From: Acidobacteriota bacterium
GTDB taxonomy: Bacteria; Acidobacteriota; Holophagae; Acanthopleuribacterales; Acanthopleuribacteraceae
Direction of reading: 5' to 3'
DNA: 64,000 bases
NCBI GenBank assembly: GCA_020439745.1
Contig: JAGQSC010000029.1
Span: 186,001-250,000, forward strand
Shown one piece after another: positions 48,812 to 60,304 of this stretch. The stretch's first letter is position 1, and each line of letters starts with the position of its first letter. The notes beneath the pieces are model-generated. The model saw only the letters and a program-made list of their open reading frames with translations, made no database searches and was not told the DNA's origin. The position numbers and the translations under genes are program-made.

Positions 48812-50122
48812 ATGCGTAACGTTGCAGTGATTGGTGCCCAGTGGGGCGACGAAGGTAAAGGCAAGGTGGTCGACGTTTTGGCGCGGCACTTTGGCTGTGT
48901 CGTCCGATTTCAAGGGGGCAACAATGCAGGTCACTCGGTTCAGTTTGGTGGACGTCATTTCGCGTTGCATCTTTTGCCGAGCGGCATTCTGGAAGGTCAA
49001 AATATCAACCTGATTGGGAATGGCGTTGTCGTAGATCCCTGTGCCTTGGTTGCCGAGATGACCGGCCTAGAACAACAAGGCATTTCGATTAGTGCCGATC
49101 TGTTTAAGATCAGTGATCGTGCTCACCTTGTCATGCCTTATCACCGTATCCTCGACCAATTCAGAGACACCTCACCCACACAACGCAAAATAGGAACGAC
49201 TGGCAAAGGTATTGGTCCCACCTATGAATGGAAAGCGGCAAGGCGTGGACTGCGCTTTTGTGACGCGCTTGCACGGAGTGGATTTGAGCAGCGGCTGCGA
49301 ATTGAGCTTGAACAGGCGCAACGCGTGTATAGCAACGTGTCTGAGTTGACCACGCTGACCGTAGATGACGTCATGGATCAAGTGTGGCCGGCCATTGAGC
49401 GGTTGCAACCTCATGTGATTGACGGAGTCTCGTTCTTGTACGAACTGAATCAGAACAAAACGTCCATACTTTTCGAAGGTGCTCAGGCCACCCTCCTCGA
49501 TGTGGATTTTGGAACCTATCCCTATGTGACCTCATCCAATTCATGTGCTGTGGGGATTACTGCTGGATCGGGAGTTCCGCCACGTTGCATCCATGGTGTT
49601 ATTGGGATTACCAAGGCGTACACAACTCGAGTAGGTGAGGGGCCTTTTCCTACAGAATTGACCGGGTCAACGGGCGACGCCCTCCGGGTCAGGGGTCATG
49701 AATACGGAACGACGACGGGTAGACCCCGGCGTTGTGGGTGGCTGGACCTCGTTGCCTTGCGTTATGCCTGTCAATTGAATGGGTATGACAGCCTGGCAGT
49801 GATGAAACTCGATGTTTTGGATGAATGTGACCAGATTGAGTTTTGTGTGGCTTACGAGATCGATGGCAAAACAGTGACACAGTTTCCCGCTTCACTACAT
49901 CATCTTCAAAAGGTGAAACCGATCTATGAATCACTGCCTGGCTGGAAGACCTCAACCAACACCTGTAAAACCCTGGAGGGGTTGCCGCCAGCGGCCCAGG
50001 CATATGTCCAAGCAGTTGAGTCATTTGTTTCATGTCCTGTGGATTTGGTTTCTGTGGGACCTGATCGCAGTGAAACCATCACCCGGGAAAATGGGCTCTT
50101 TAGGCGTTTAGGTGTGTCGTGA
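48812..50122 (+). CDS. purA: Adenylosuccinate synthetase
   Basis: The 436-residue protein makes adenylosuccinate from IMP, Asp and GTP. It begins MRNVAVIGAQWGDEGKGKVV with the GDEGKGK P-loop. FQGGNNAGHSVQF holds the catalytic His. GKGIGPTYEWKAARRGLRF, GAQATLLDVDFGTYPYVTSS and KAYTTRVGEGPFPTEL are also present. GTGAGGTG lies ahead of the ATG at 48812; longer readings have no such support. Confidence 0.97.
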   Translation: MRNVAVIGAQWGDEGKGKVVDVLARHFGCVVRFQGGNNAGHSVQFGGRHFALHLLPSGILEGQNINLIGNGVVVDPCALVAEMTGLEQQGISISADLFKISDRAHLVMPYHRILDQFRDTSPTQRKIGTTGKGIGPTYEWKAARRGLRFCDALARSGFEQRLRIELEQAQRVYSNVSELTTLTVDDVMDQVWPAIERLQPHVIDGVSFLYELNQNKTSILFEGAQATLLDVDFGTYPYVTSSNSCAVGITAGSGVPPRCIHGVIGITKAYTTRVGEGPFPTELTGSTGDALRVRGHEYGTTTGRPRRCGWLDLVALRYACQLNGYDSLAVMKLDVLDECDQIEFCVAYEIDGKTVTQFPASLHHLQKVKPIYESLPGWKTSTNTCKTLEGLPPAAQAYVQAVESFVSCPVDLVSVGPDRSETITRENGLFRRLGVS

Positions 50123-50164
50123 TTCTGCTATGCTGACGGCCACGATATAGGACAGAGGTGAGTG

Positions 50165-51700
50165 ATGTCGTCGCGCATTGAAGAACTGAAAGCCCGTGAG
50201 CAAGCTTCGTTGGCTGGCGGCGGATCGGAGCGAATTGCGCGCCAACACGCCGCGGGCAAATTAACGGCTAGAGAGCGCGTGCACTTGCTTTTGGATCCTG
50301 AGAGTTTTCAGGAGTTAGACCAGTTGGTGGTTTCACCCCCATCCGATGGTTTGACTCAATTTGTGGGAGATGGCGTCGTCTCTGGATTTGGCAAAGTGGA
50401 TAGCCGGACCGTTTACGTCTTTGCACAGGACTTCACCGTCCATGGCGGCTCATTGTCTTTCGCCAATGCAAAGAAAATTGTGAAAGTCATGCAGTTGGCG
50501 ATGAAGATGGGTGTTCCCATCATTGCTTTGAATGATTCAGGTGGTGCGCGGATTCAGGAAGGCGTCAAATCGTTGGCCGGCTATGCGGACATCTTTCTTC
50601 TCAATACCCTTGCATCCGGCGTCGTCCCTCAAATCTCGGCGATTATGGGCCCTTGCGCGGGTGGCGCCGTTTATTCTCCTGCGTTGACCGATTTCATCAT
50701 CATGGTGCAGGACACTTCGTATATGTTTGTGACGGGTCCAGACGTGATCCGCGCGGTGACCCACGAGGAAGTCACCAAAGAGGCGCTGGGTGGTGCCAAG
50801 ACTCACAACGAGACCAGTGGCGTGGCCCATTTTTCCGTATCTGACGATCGGGCATGTCTGGCCTTGATTCGAGAACTCATTTCGTTCCTGCCTTCCAACA
50901 ACTTAGACGATGCGCCAATAAGGCCCACCAACGATCCACCTGACCGATCGAATGAGGCCATCAATTCAATCATTCCAGAAAACCCTAATCAGCCTTACGA
51001 TATGAAGAAAGTCATCAGGGAAATCGTCGATGACGGTCATTTTCTGGAAGTTCAGGCCGCATTTGGGCGCAGCATTGTTGTTGGCTTTGCGCACATGAAC
51101 GGCAAATCTGTAGGAATCGTCGCCAATCAACCCGCTTATCTGGCTGGCGTATTGGATATTGATTCGTCCACAAAAGGTGCTCGTTTTGTTCGCTTCTGTG
51201 ATGCTTTTAATATCCCTCTAATTACGCTCGAGGACGTACCCGGTTTCTTGCCGGGTACCAAACAAGAGTTTGGAGGCATTATCCGTCACGGTGCCAAGCT
51301 GCTGTTTGCTTTTTCAGAAGCCACAGTCCCCAAACTTACGGTGATTACTCGAAAAGCATATGGCGGTGCCTACTGTGTGATGGCCTCCAAGCATTTGCGA
51401 ACCGATGTGAATTTTGCATACCCTCATGCAGAGATCGCGGTAATGGGCAGTGAAGGTGCGGTCAACATCATTCACAGAAACGCGCTCAAGACAGCAGAAG
51501 ATCCCGATGCCCTACGTCAGGCACTTACCGAGGAGTACCGGCAGCGATTCGCTTCGCCATTTGTGGCCGCCGAAGAGGGATTCATCGACGAGGTGATTGA
51601 ACCACGTGACACGCGCCGCCGACTGATTCAGGCACTGGCCATGTTGGATACCAAGCGCGAGTCGTCGCCTCCGAAAAAACACGGCAACATGCCATTGTGA
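50165..51700 (+). CDS. Acyl-CoA carboxylase beta subunit (propionyl-CoA carboxylase type)
   Basis: The 511-residue carboxyltransferase starts at ATG 50165 with AGAGGTGA upstream. Features: AAGKLTARERVHLLLDPESF, VYVFAQDFTVHGGSLSFANA, NDSGGARIQEGVKSLAGYAD, GPCAGGAVYSPALTDFIIMV, and the C-terminal TRKAYGGAYCVMASKHLR and FAYPHAEIAVMGSEGAVNII. It moves CO2 from biotin to propionyl- or another acyl-CoA. Methylmalonyl-CoA decarboxylase alpha subunit is a close alternative. No biotin carboxylase or biotin carrier gene is adjacent. Confidence 0.92.
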   Translation: MSSRIEELKAREQASLAGGGSERIARQHAAGKLTARERVHLLLDPESFQELDQLVVSPPSDGLTQFVGDGVVSGFGKVDSRTVYVFAQDFTVHGGSLSFANAKKIVKVMQLAMKMGVPIIALNDSGGARIQEGVKSLAGYADIFLLNTLASGVVPQISAIMGPCAGGAVYSPALTDFIIMVQDTSYMFVTGPDVIRAVTHEEVTKEALGGAKTHNETSGVAHFSVSDDRACLALIRELISFLPSNNLDDAPIRPTNDPPDRSNEAINSIIPENPNQPYDMKKVIREIVDDGHFLEVQAAFGRSIVVGFAHMNGKSVGIVANQPAYLAGVLDIDSSTKGARFVRFCDAFNIPLITLEDVPGFLPGTKQEFGGIIRHGAKLLFAFSEATVPKLTVITRKAYGGAYCVMASKHLRTDVNFAYPHAEIAVMGSEGAVNIIHRNALKTAEDPDALRQALTEEYRQRFASPFVAAEEGFIDEVIEPRDTRRRLIQALAMLDTKRESSPPKKHGNMPL

Positions 51701-51731
51701 TCAACGTAATTCCCATGGATTCCGTAGACCC

Positions 51732-51737
51732 TATAAT
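51732..51737 (+). promoter_or_regulatory. Candidate -10 element for the histidine kinase gene
   Basis: Perfect TATAAT, 20 bases before the ATG at 51758. A -35 match is poor, and the ATG has only a weak RBS (CCGGGGC). The kinase and regulator would be transcribed from here. Confidence 0.35.
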
Positions 51738-51757
51738 GGGATAACCCGGGGCATGGC

Positions 51758-54499
51758 ATGAACAAACTACGAGCATGGCTGCAGGACAACCAAAGTCGCA
51801 TTGGATTTTCTTTTCTTGTGGTCCTGATTATCGTTGGGCTCATGAATGTGATTCATGTGATCACGTTCCTGGAACCGACGGATGGCGCGGTCTGGGAAGT
51901 TCGCGATGGCGCTCTGGTCGTGGTGCAGACGGATCTGGCTGCAGAAACCAGTTTACAGGTGGGGGATGAACTACTGGCGATCGATGATGTCGATGTGCAA
52001 GACCTCAGCGAGTTGGAAGATCTGCTCTACAGTCTGCCAATCGGATCAAAACATCTGTTTGTTTTGGAACGAAACGGAACGCGTTACGAGCCATGGGTCA
52101 CAATTCGAGGCGTCAAACAAGTTGCGGCCTACTACTACATCTTTTCCGTCAGCGGCTTCATTTACCTCGTGTTTATGTTGCTCATTGTCAATCAAGACAT
52201 TCCGGGGAGCCCAAGAAAATGGATGGTCCTGTTTTCTTTGTGTGTTTTTCTGGCTTTCGTCTTCCATTTTACGGAACGATTCACACCGCTTGACTGGATC
52301 AGTTATTTCCTTGACTACGTGGGAAGGGTCTTGCTGCCGTCTTGCCTGCTAGCCATCGCGTTGAACCAAACTGTGGACGATCGATTCCGTTGGTCCCTGC
52401 AGCCCTTGCACTGGATTCCGTCCTTGCTCTTGGTAGGTGTGATGTTGGTTTGGATTCCACAAGCGAGTTGGGGCGGTTCACAATGGGGTGCAGATTTCTA
52501 TAAATCCATTCAAGATTTGCTCCGTATTTGGAATGGCCTGTTATTGACCATCGCTTTGGTCTTGATCAATTTGCCGCAATCCCGCGTGCCTCCTCGAATG
52601 AGACCCGTTTGGCTGATGTCTTGGCTGCCTTACACGCTTGAAGTATGGCAGGTGAGCTATCCGGGTAGCGGTGCGATAGCAGCGGCTGCTCCCGCTATTG
52701 TCCCATTGGCCTTGTTGGTATTTTGGAGTCAAAAAGGCGTTCTCTACTTGGGCCGAATAGGGAAAAAAGCGGTGGTCTATGTATCGGTGATCCTCCTGCT
52801 GTTTCTCGGTTTTTTCTTGTTCATGGGTATTTTTCAGGCGCTCTTGGGCTCCAGTGTCGGACGAGAGGGCCAGATCATGATTTCGGCTTTCGGGATTATG
52901 TTTGCCGTCGTCTCCTATGATCCGCTGAAGAACGCTGCAGAGGAACTATTGGGACGATTGGTGTATGGCAAACGCTTTGAGGCCGTCCGAGTATTGATGG
53001 ATTTTTCTGAGTTCAACAGGGCGGATGTCAACATTGAGTCATTTGTTAAAGGACTTGCCAGCCGCATCGAGGCAGCCTTTGGATTTGATCGAGTGATGGT
53101 GTTTCTGCGGGTGAGTCATGTGAAATTTGACCTGGTAGGCCACGAAGGAGACTTCCTGGAATTCAGGTACCTGCCGGGTGAGTTAATCGCCAACTCATAC
53201 GCCAAATCATCCGAGATCAGCCAATCTCTGAACAAAATGCAAATTGAGGAGTCCTACGGATCACCGCTTCATTACTTCGCCATTCGTGTGCATGGTGAAG
53301 TGCTGGTGATCATCGCGTTGCCGTCTGGACCCCAGGACCCACGTTTAAGCCCGGACGACCTGCGGTTGATGACGGGCCTGGTGAATCAATGCGATGTGCT
53401 TTTGGAGAATATGGAGCTGTATCGCTCACTCAATGAGAAGGCTCAAAGTATCAGTAAACTCAAGGAATTCAACGAAAATATCATCGAGTCGTCACGGGTG
53501 GGTATTTTTGCGACTGACGAGCTGGAAGCTTACGTCTCCTGCAATCGCGCATTTATTGAACTTGCAGGCGTCAATCGCGCCGATCTGGTGGGTCAGACCT
53601 TCGAAAAGTTGATGAAAATTGAAAAAGTCGAAAGTCACCACATGGTGCGTTCTACCGAATTCATCGAAGGCATATTCAGGAACCAAAAAGGCCACGAACT
53701 GGTGCTGGAGGTACAAAAAACACCACTCAAGACCAAGGAAAATGTCATTTACGGAACATTGTTTTTGGTTGAGGATATTCATGACAAACGCAAGTTGCAG
53801 GAACAGATGATGCAACAGGAGAAACTTGCTTCCATCGGCATGCTGGCTGCTGGTGTGGCGCACGAAATCAACACACCACTGACGGGAATTGCAGGCTATA
53901 GCCAGTTGCTGATGATGGAGGAATCCGTAAGTGGTGAGCAGCTTGAAATGATTCAACAGATTGATGAGCAATCGCGCAGGGCCGCCAACATCGTGAAAGA
54001 GCTGCTCAACTTCTCGCGCAAGGAGTCGGCTCCCAAGGGTCCTGTGGATGCCTTGCATGTCTTGCGTCAAACGATCCAGTTTCTCAGTCATCAAGCGGTG
54101 AAGAAACAGGTTCAGATACACGTTAATGCTGAAGGCATCCACACGATCGATGGTTATGCAAACCAGATTCAGCAGGTGTTCATTAACATCATTGTCAATG
54201 CCATGGATGCCATGCCCGGCGGAGGCGTGTTGGATGTCTATTGCGCCGGTAGCGAAGACGGTGTCACGTTCGAGTTTCGCGACAGTGGGCATGGGATCTC
54301 GCCTGAGATTAGGTCACGCATCTTTGATCCCTTTTTCACGACGAAAGAAGCTGGCAAAGGGACGGGCCTTGGTCTGAGCGTGGTCTATAACATCATCCGA
54401 GATCACGATGCCAAAATCGATGTCGAGTCCCAACCCAATTGCGGCACAACCATACGTCTCTTATTTCCCAAGTCGGCACATGTCGAATCCTTCCCCTAA
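51758..54499 (+). CDS. Membrane histidine kinase with PDZ-like, GAF-like and PAS domains
   Basis: The 913-residue sensor has a first membrane helix (about 16-38) and a PDZ-like periplasmic loop (about 55-118, [20 protein letters not shown]). Seven or so more helices follow (about 125-390), then a GAF-like region (about 425-560) and a PAS domain (about 575-690, [20 protein letters not shown]). The HisKA domain has phospho-acceptor H702 ([20 protein letters not shown]). The ATPase domain has the N-box [23 protein letters not shown] and [14 protein letters not shown]. It is 15 bases upstream of its probable partner, an NtrC-type regulator. Confidence 0.93.
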   Translation: MNKLRAWLQDNQSRIGFSFLVVLIIVGLMNVIHVITFLEPTDGAVWEVRDGALVVVQTDLAAETSLQVGDELLAIDDVDVQDLSELEDLLYSLPIGSKHLFVLERNGTRYEPWVTIRGVKQVAAYYYIFSVSGFIYLVFMLLIVNQDIPGSPRKWMVLFSLCVFLAFVFHFTERFTPLDWISYFLDYVGRVLLPSCLLAIALNQTVDDRFRWSLQPLHWIPSLLLVGVMLVWIPQASWGGSQWGADFYKSIQDLLRIWNGLLLTIALVLINLPQSRVPPRMRPVWLMSWLPYTLEVWQVSYPGSGAIAAAAPAIVPLALLVFWSQKGVLYLGRIGKKAVVYVSVILLLFLGFFLFMGIFQALLGSSVGREGQIMISAFGIMFAVVSYDPLKNAAEELLGRLVYGKRFEAVRVLMDFSEFNRADVNIESFVKGLASRIEAAFGFDRVMVFLRVSHVKFDLVGHEGDFLEFRYLPGELIANSYAKSSEISQSLNKMQIEESYGSPLHYFAIRVHGEVLVIIALPSGPQDPRLSPDDLRLMTGLVNQCDVLLENMELYRSLNEKAQSISKLKEFNENIIESSRVGIFATDELEAYVSCNRAFIELAGVNRADLVGQTFEKLMKIEKVESHHMVRSTEFIEGIFRNQKGHELVLEVQKTPLKTKENVIYGTLFLVEDIHDKRKLQEQMMQQEKLASIGMLAAGVAHEINTPLTGIAGYSQLLMMEESVSGEQLEMIQQIDEQSRRAANIVKELLNFSRKESAPKGPVDALHVLRQTIQFLSHQAVKKQVQIHVNAEGIHTIDGYANQIQQVFINIIVNAMDAMPGGGVLDVYCAGSEDGVTFEFRDSGHGISPEIRSRIFDPFFTTKEAGKGTGLGLSVVYNIIRDHDAKIDVESQPNCGTTIRLLFPKSAHVESFP

Positions 54500-54514
54500 C
54501 GAAAGGCAATAATT

Positions 54515-55891
54515 ATGGAGTCAAAACCGAAAATACTGATCGTCGAAGACGAAAAAGTCGTTCAGGACATCCTCAAACGTCTCATGCGTCCACGGGGATA
54601 CCAGCTGACATTTGTGGATCGGGGTGACGAAGGCATTCAACGAATCAAGAATGACCGGGAATTTCATCTCGTCATTACGGATTTGATGTTGCCTGGCGCA
54701 TCGGGACTGGAACTTCTGGCTGTTGCGCGAGAACAAGATCCAGACCTTCCTGTCATCTTGATAACCGCTTATGCAACGGTTGACTCTGCCGTGGATGCCA
54801 TGAAAGGCGGCGCTTTCGATTATCTGACCAAACCCTTTAACAACGAAGAAGTCATGTTGGTGATTGAAAAGGCCTTGGAGAAACGACGACTGGTCAATGA
54901 AAACCGAAGCCTGAAGCGTGAACTGAATCGCAAGTACGGCTTTGAGAACATCATAGGTCGCTCACAAGTGATGATGGATGTTTTTGACCTCATCAGTCAG
55001 GCCGCGCCTTCCAATGCGACCATCCTGATCCGCGGTGAGAGCGGAACAGGCAAGGAGTTGATCGCCCGTGCCATTCACCATAATAGCCCGCGGAAAGAGC
55101 ACCCGTTCGTGACCTTGAACGCTGGAGCGATTCCTTCCGAATTATTGGAAAGTCAACTATTTGGGCATGTGAAAGGCTCATTTACGGGCGCCACGTCGGA
55201 TAAGAAAGGGTTGTGTGAAGTAGCGGATACCGGCTCCCTGTTTCTGGATGAGATAGGCAATATATCGCTGGAATTGCAGGCCAAATTACTGCGGGTGATT
55301 CAGGAAAAGGAAATCATGCCCGTCGGGTCGACTACCGTGACAAAGATCGATGTGCGTTTGATTTGTGCGACAAACGCTGACCTAGAGCGAATGGTGAGTG
55401 ACGGCCAGTTTAGAGAGGACCTGTATTATCGATTGAACGTGATCGAAATCGCCCTTCCAGCGTTACGCGAGCGAATGGAGGATTTGCCACTTTTGATTGA
55501 TCACTTTATTGGGAAGTACTCAAAGGAAAATCTGAAGACCATCCAACAGGTGGATTCTGAGTTTCTCGAGGCGTTGGAGTCGTATCACTGGCCGGGCAAT
55601 GTGCGTGAACTCGAGAATCTCATCGAGCGCGCGGTTGTCTTGTCTCGAGACGGCGCAATTCGTCGTGAGTTGCTCCCTCCCCAATTTTTGAAACGCCTGC
55701 AAGACGGTATGGGCTTCATGCCCACGGTTGATTTCAGTCAGCCCCTCCACTTGCAATTGCAAACGTTTGAACGCGCGTTGATCGTCAAGGCGCTCAATGT
55801 ATGCGACGGGGTACAGAAATCGGCGGCCCAATTGTTGGGCGTAAAGACGACCACCCTCAATGAGATGCTAAAACGTCACAAATTGAGATGA
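54515..55891 (+). CDS. NtrC-family sigma-54-dependent response regulator
   Basis: The 458-residue protein has a receiver domain (1-125; E11/D12, phospho-acceptor D56 in TDLMLPG, K near KPFNNEE). The AAA+ activator domain (about 140-380) has Walker [16 protein letters not shown], a GAFTGA-type loop as GSFTGAT, and [21 protein letters not shown] Fis-type helix-turn-helix ends the protein (about 415-458, [20 protein letters not shown]). It would activate sigma-54 promoters when phosphorylated by the upstream kinase. Ser replaces the first Ala of GAFTGA, a tolerated variant. Confidence 0.96.
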   Translation: MESKPKILIVEDEKVVQDILKRLMRPRGYQLTFVDRGDEGIQRIKNDREFHLVITDLMLPGASGLELLAVAREQDPDLPVILITAYATVDSAVDAMKGGAFDYLTKPFNNEEVMLVIEKALEKRRLVNENRSLKRELNRKYGFENIIGRSQVMMDVFDLISQAAPSNATILIRGESGTGKELIARAIHHNSPRKEHPFVTLNAGAIPSELLESQLFGHVKGSFTGATSDKKGLCEVADTGSLFLDEIGNISLELQAKLLRVIQEKEIMPVGSTTVTKIDVRLICATNADLERMVSDGQFREDLYYRLNVIEIALPALRERMEDLPLLIDHFIGKYSKENLKTIQQVDSEFLEALESYHWPGNVRELENLIERAVVLSRDGAIRRELLPPQFLKRLQDGMGFMPTVDFSQPLHLQLQTFERALIVKALNVCDGVQKSAAQLLGVKTTTLNEMLKRHKLR

Positions 55892-56290
55892 TTAGAATTC
55901 TATGAGAGGGACCACTTCGTTGATTGACTTGGGAATCGAGTATTTGAACACCACAAAATCAGCGGTGGCTGCATAGTCTAATCGAACCGTCACCATCATG
56001 GTCAACGAGCCGTTGTAGTCCTTGCGCTTCTTTTCCACAAAGAGGTCTTCCGGCTCGGCGGGAATTTCCAGGCGTCGCATCTCTGAGATGATTTCGCCTC
56101 GAATCTTATCTTCTGATTTTGTGTGTGCTGTACGGGCAATCTGCTCGATCGTCGATTCAAATTCGCGATGGGCTTCCAGGATCGGATACACCTGAACGAA
56201 TCCCCATATGGAGAGCCCAAATAAGGTCACTGTGATCAGACAACCAAATATGCCACGGCTCTTTTTTTCCTCTTCGCCCCACCGTCCCAT
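55892..56290 (-). CDS. Small single-helix membrane protein of unknown function
   Basis: The 132-residue protein has a charged start (MGRWGEEEKKSRG), one membrane helix (about 14-34, IFGCLITVTLFGLSIWGFVQ) and about 95 residues outside, with KKRKDYNGSLTMMVTVRLDY and ADFVVFKYSIPKSI forming likely beta strands. The stop is directly next to the convergent regulator stop. GGAGG precedes the ATG at 56290. I do not recognise the family; the layout resembles DUF4845-like small membrane proteins. Confidence 0.7.
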   Translation of the reverse strand: MGRWGEEEKKSRGIFGCLITVTLFGLSIWGFVQVYPILEAHREFESTIEQIARTAHTKSEDKIRGEIISEMRRLEIPAEPEDLFVEKKRKDYNGSLTMMVTVRLDYAATADFVVFKYSIPKSINEVVPLIEF

Positions 56291-56371
56291 GGAACCCTCC
56301 TCGTGTTCATCGATTGATTGACATTGTAATGCCTAGTTCTCACTTGATACATTTGTTTTCTTAGGTGAACC

Positions 56372-57097
56372 ATGAAGAACGGTCTGTATCTGGTGGTATC
56401 CGATGCTCATGTTTCGAGCTGGTACCACAACGAATCTGTTTTTTTCGACATGTTGCAAGCGATTAAAGAAACGGAACTCAACGTTGTGTTTTTGGGTGAC
56501 ATCTTTGATCTTTGGATAGGCGTGCCGCGTTATGAGACGTCCGCACAAAAGGCGTTTCTTGTCTGGTGCGAGGAGCAAAAAGGTGTTCGCGAAATAGGAT
56601 TCATTGAGGGGAACCATGAGTTCTTTGTGCATCATTACCACCGAGACGTATTCTCCTGGAGCGACTCCAAACAACACATCGTGGGTCGTGTGGTTTTCGC
56701 GCATGGTGATCTTGCGAACCCAAAAGATATCAATTACCTTCGATTCCGGCGATGGACCAATAATGATTTCACGCGCAACTTAATTCGTTGGATGCCGTGG
56801 GGCCCGACCATCACCCAACGCCTGAAACGGAAACTGGAGGGTTCAAACAAACCCTTCAAATTGACCTTTCCCGCGGAAGAAATTGGGGGGTATGGCTCGG
56901 AACTGGCAGGTGCGAGCCATGACTTGGTGGTCATCGGTCACTTTCATCGCGAAACTATCATCGACATGGATTCAGGCAAGTTGTTTGTGGCACCTGACTG
57001 GTGGTCAACAGGACGAGTTGCCCTGTTGGAAATCCAATCGGGAGACATTGAAGTGGGCCCTTGGCAGGAGCTGTTGTCAGCGCACAAAATGCCTTAA
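56372..57097 (+). CDS. LpxH-like UDP-diacylglucosamine hydrolase (metallophosphoesterase)
   Basis: The 241-residue calcineurin-type phosphoesterase has SDAHVSSW (D-x-H metal ligands, about 10-17), LGDIFDLWIG (about 42-51), GNHEFFVHH (about 82-90), FAHGDLAN (about 113-120), GHFHRET (about 195-201). The FDLW and GNHEFF variants fit LpxH or the related LpxH2 type, which release lipid X in lipid A synthesis. The other lipid A genes here (lpxB, msbA) support this. AGGTGA is ahead of the ATG. Not part of the atp operon: a promoter starts at 57114. Confidence 0.85.
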   Translation: MKNGLYLVVSDAHVSSWYHNESVFFDMLQAIKETELNVVFLGDIFDLWIGVPRYETSAQKAFLVWCEEQKGVREIGFIEGNHEFFVHHYHRDVFSWSDSKQHIVGRVVFAHGDLANPKDINYLRFRRWTNNDFTRNLIRWMPWGPTITQRLKRKLEGSNKPFKLTFPAEEIGGYGSELAGASHDLVVIGHFHRETIIDMDSGKLFVAPDWWSTGRVALLEIQSGDIEVGPWQELLSAHKMP

Positions 57098-57113
57098 ATA
57101 GGGCGGGTTTTGT

Positions 57114-57143
57114 TTGACAACCAAAGTCGCCATATGGTACCTT
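57114..57143 (+). promoter_or_regulatory. Promoter of the atp operon
   Basis: TTGACA (57114-57119), 18-base spacer, TACCTT (57138-57143) with an extended TG at the right distance. The predicted start near 57150 leaves a leader of about 70 bases containing the hairpin at 57157-57181. Confidence 0.5.
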
Positions 57144-57156
57144 GCTCCCGTTTTTT

Positions 57157-57181
57157 GAGCCGATTTTATTGAGGCTCTTTT
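57157..57181 (+). terminator. Terminator-like hairpin in the atp leader
   Basis: GAGCC (57157-57161) and GGCTC (57173-57177) with an 11-base loop, followed by TTTT. It lies downstream of the likely atp promoter, so it would sit in the leader (attenuator-like) or mark the end of the upstream gene. The stem is short. Confidence 0.35.
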
Positions 57182-57219
57182 GGGTTCAAAGTATCTTTGC
57201 AAACTTGGCGGGTCTTTAA

Positions 57220-57678
57220 ATGGAAGAGCTGATGAATTCCTTGCCAGGGCCGATGCAGCTCAACCACACGCTGTTCATCATTGCGGCCCTGTTTTTGGTG
57301 CTCCTTGTCATCTTGAATCAATGGTTGTTTAAGCCACTGGTATCTGTGCTCGATGAGCGACAGAGACTGATTGAAGAAGGTGCAGAGGCTCAACGTTCTT
57401 CCTCGAAAACGGTGGAAGAAAGTCTGGCCCGTTATCAGGAACGTGTCATTGAGGCGCGCAGGACAGCACAGTCCAAGCGTAACGCCATTTTGAAGGAGTC
57501 TGAAATGGTTCGTGGAGAGGTTGTTGCATCGGCCAAAGAACAGGCACTCGCGCTTGTGCAGGCTGCAGCTACAGAAATTGAAGCCAAAGTGACCGAGACG
57601 CGCGAGGCGCTCACGGCGGAATCTCGTCAATTGGCCAATCGAATCGTGGATGCAGTGCTTTCACGTGCTGGAAATTAG
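57220..57678 (+). CDS. atpF': ATP synthase b' subunit
   Basis: The 152-residue protein has one N-terminal membrane helix (LFIIAALFLVLLVILNQWLF, about 20-39) followed by FKPLVSVLDERQRLIEEGAE, the entry to a long charged helix that forms the peripheral stalk. ATG 57220 is used; ATG 57232 would remove four residues. It pairs with the b subunit encoded next. A b/b' pair is usual in cyanobacteria and several gram-negative groups. Confidence 0.9.
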   Translation: MEELMNSLPGPMQLNHTLFIIAALFLVLLVILNQWLFKPLVSVLDERQRLIEEGAEAQRSSSKTVEESLARYQERVIEARRTAQSKRNAILKESEMVRGEVVASAKEQALALVQAAATEIEAKVTETREALTAESRQLANRIVDAVLSRAGN

Positions 57679-57694
57679 GCGATAGAGAGCGATA

Positions 57695-58243
57695 ATGACG
57701 AAAACCATCATTGGGATCTGTCTGATATCCGTGCCCGCCCTCGCATCAGGTGGCGAAGGGGGCATCAGCGAGGGTGCCCTGTTGGCTGCGAAAGCGGTCA
57801 ATTTCCTGATCTTCGTAGGGATCCTTGTTTACTTTTTGCGCGACGCAGTTCGCAACTTCTTTGTGAGCCGATTGGCGCATATCAAGGAGTCGCTGGAGTT
57901 AGCCGAACGCAGCCGTCAGGAAGCCAAACGCCGTTTGGACGAAATCGAAGAAAAAATGGGCAACTTAGATCAAGAATTAGAGGCCATTGAACGCACGGCT
58001 CGCGATGACGCCGAGCGCGAAAAACAACGGATTCAGGATCAAGCGGCCCGGGAAGCTGAACGGATTATTGAGCAGGCTCGATCTGAAGTGGAGAATATGA
58101 AACGCCATGCAATTGGTGAGCTCCGCAAGCATATCCTTGAGTTAGCGTTTGCTCAGGCGGAGCAGGACCTCGAAGGTGTTGCAGCCAAGGACAAGAACCG
58201 TGTGTTCGATGACTTTACGGCAAAACTGGGGGCCAAACCATGA
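57695..58243 (+). CDS. atpF: ATP synthase b subunit with N-terminal signal peptide-like segment
   Basis: The 182-residue protein has an extra N-terminal hydrophobic segment MTKTIIGICLISVPALASGG (cleavage near ALAS) before the membrane helix AVNFLIFVGILVYFLRD (about 33-50) and the long charged dimerisation helix (about 65-150). Such signal-bearing b subunits occur in deltaproteobacteria and acidobacteria. The stop overlaps atpH as ATGA. Confidence 0.92.
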   Translation: MTKTIIGICLISVPALASGGEGGISEGALLAAKAVNFLIFVGILVYFLRDAVRNFFVSRLAHIKESLELAERSRQEAKRRLDEIEEKMGNLDQELEAIERTARDDAEREKQRIQDQAAREAERIIEQARSEVENMKRHAIGELRKHILELAFAQAEQDLEGVAAKDKNRVFDDFTAKLGAKP

Positions 58244-58782
58244 GTGCAACGGTCATTGCGAGCCGCTACGCCAAGGCTTTTATCACTTCGGCTGGCAAAG
58301 ATGCCGCAAAAAATGCAGACGCTTTAGCCGTTTTTTGCGACATGGTGTCCCAGAATCAGGAGCTAGTTCGTTTATTTTCAAACGTCACCATTCCTGCCCC
58401 AAAAAAGGCCGCCGTCATTCGCGAGCTGGCCAAGAAGATCAAAACACCTGCCAAGGCTGTCCGCTTTTTGGAGGTGTTGGCTGAAAACGAACGATTAAAC
58501 CTGTTGTCGGATGTCAAGCATGCTGTGTTTAAGCAACTTGATGCGATGGCTGGTGTGCAGCGAGTTTCTTTGGTCGTAGCTTCGGCGCCTACCAAAGCAA
58601 AACTGGCTAGTTTTGAAAAGGCATTCAAACAACGTCTCGGTATGGATATCCGCCTGGACGTCACAGAGGACCCTGCGCTACTGGCCGGTGGTATCGCGCT
58701 GGTAGGCAGCACGGTGTATGACGGTAGTTTGCGTGGGCGTCTGCAGAGGCTTCGCAAGGACTTAGTGAAGGAGAACGCGTAA
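58240..58782 (+). CDS. atpH: ATP synthase delta subunit
   Basis: The 180-residue stalk protein has the N-terminal helical bundle (SRYAKAFITSAGKDAAKNAD, about 7-26) and the C-terminal motif ITEDPALLAGG-like VTEDPALLAGGIALVGSTVY (about 145-164), then DGSLRGRLQRLRKDL. It links the b stalk to the top of F1. Translation is coupled to atpF (ATGA) and abuts atpA. Confidence 0.95.
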   Translation: MSATVIASRYAKAFITSAGKDAAKNADALAVFCDMVSQNQELVRLFSNVTIPAPKKAAVIRELAKKIKTPAKAVRFLEVLAENERLNLLSDVKHAVFKQLDAMAGVQRVSLVVASAPTKAKLASFEKAFKQRLGMDIRLDVTEDPALLAGGIALVGSTVYDGSLRGRLQRLRKDLVKENA

Positions 58783-60303
<1,521 letters not shown>

Positions 60304-60304
60304 A

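Noticed and set aside
53492-54292. 266-codon minus-strand frame
   Set aside because: It is opposite the PAS-HisKA-ATPase part of the histidine kinase, which has all expected motifs.
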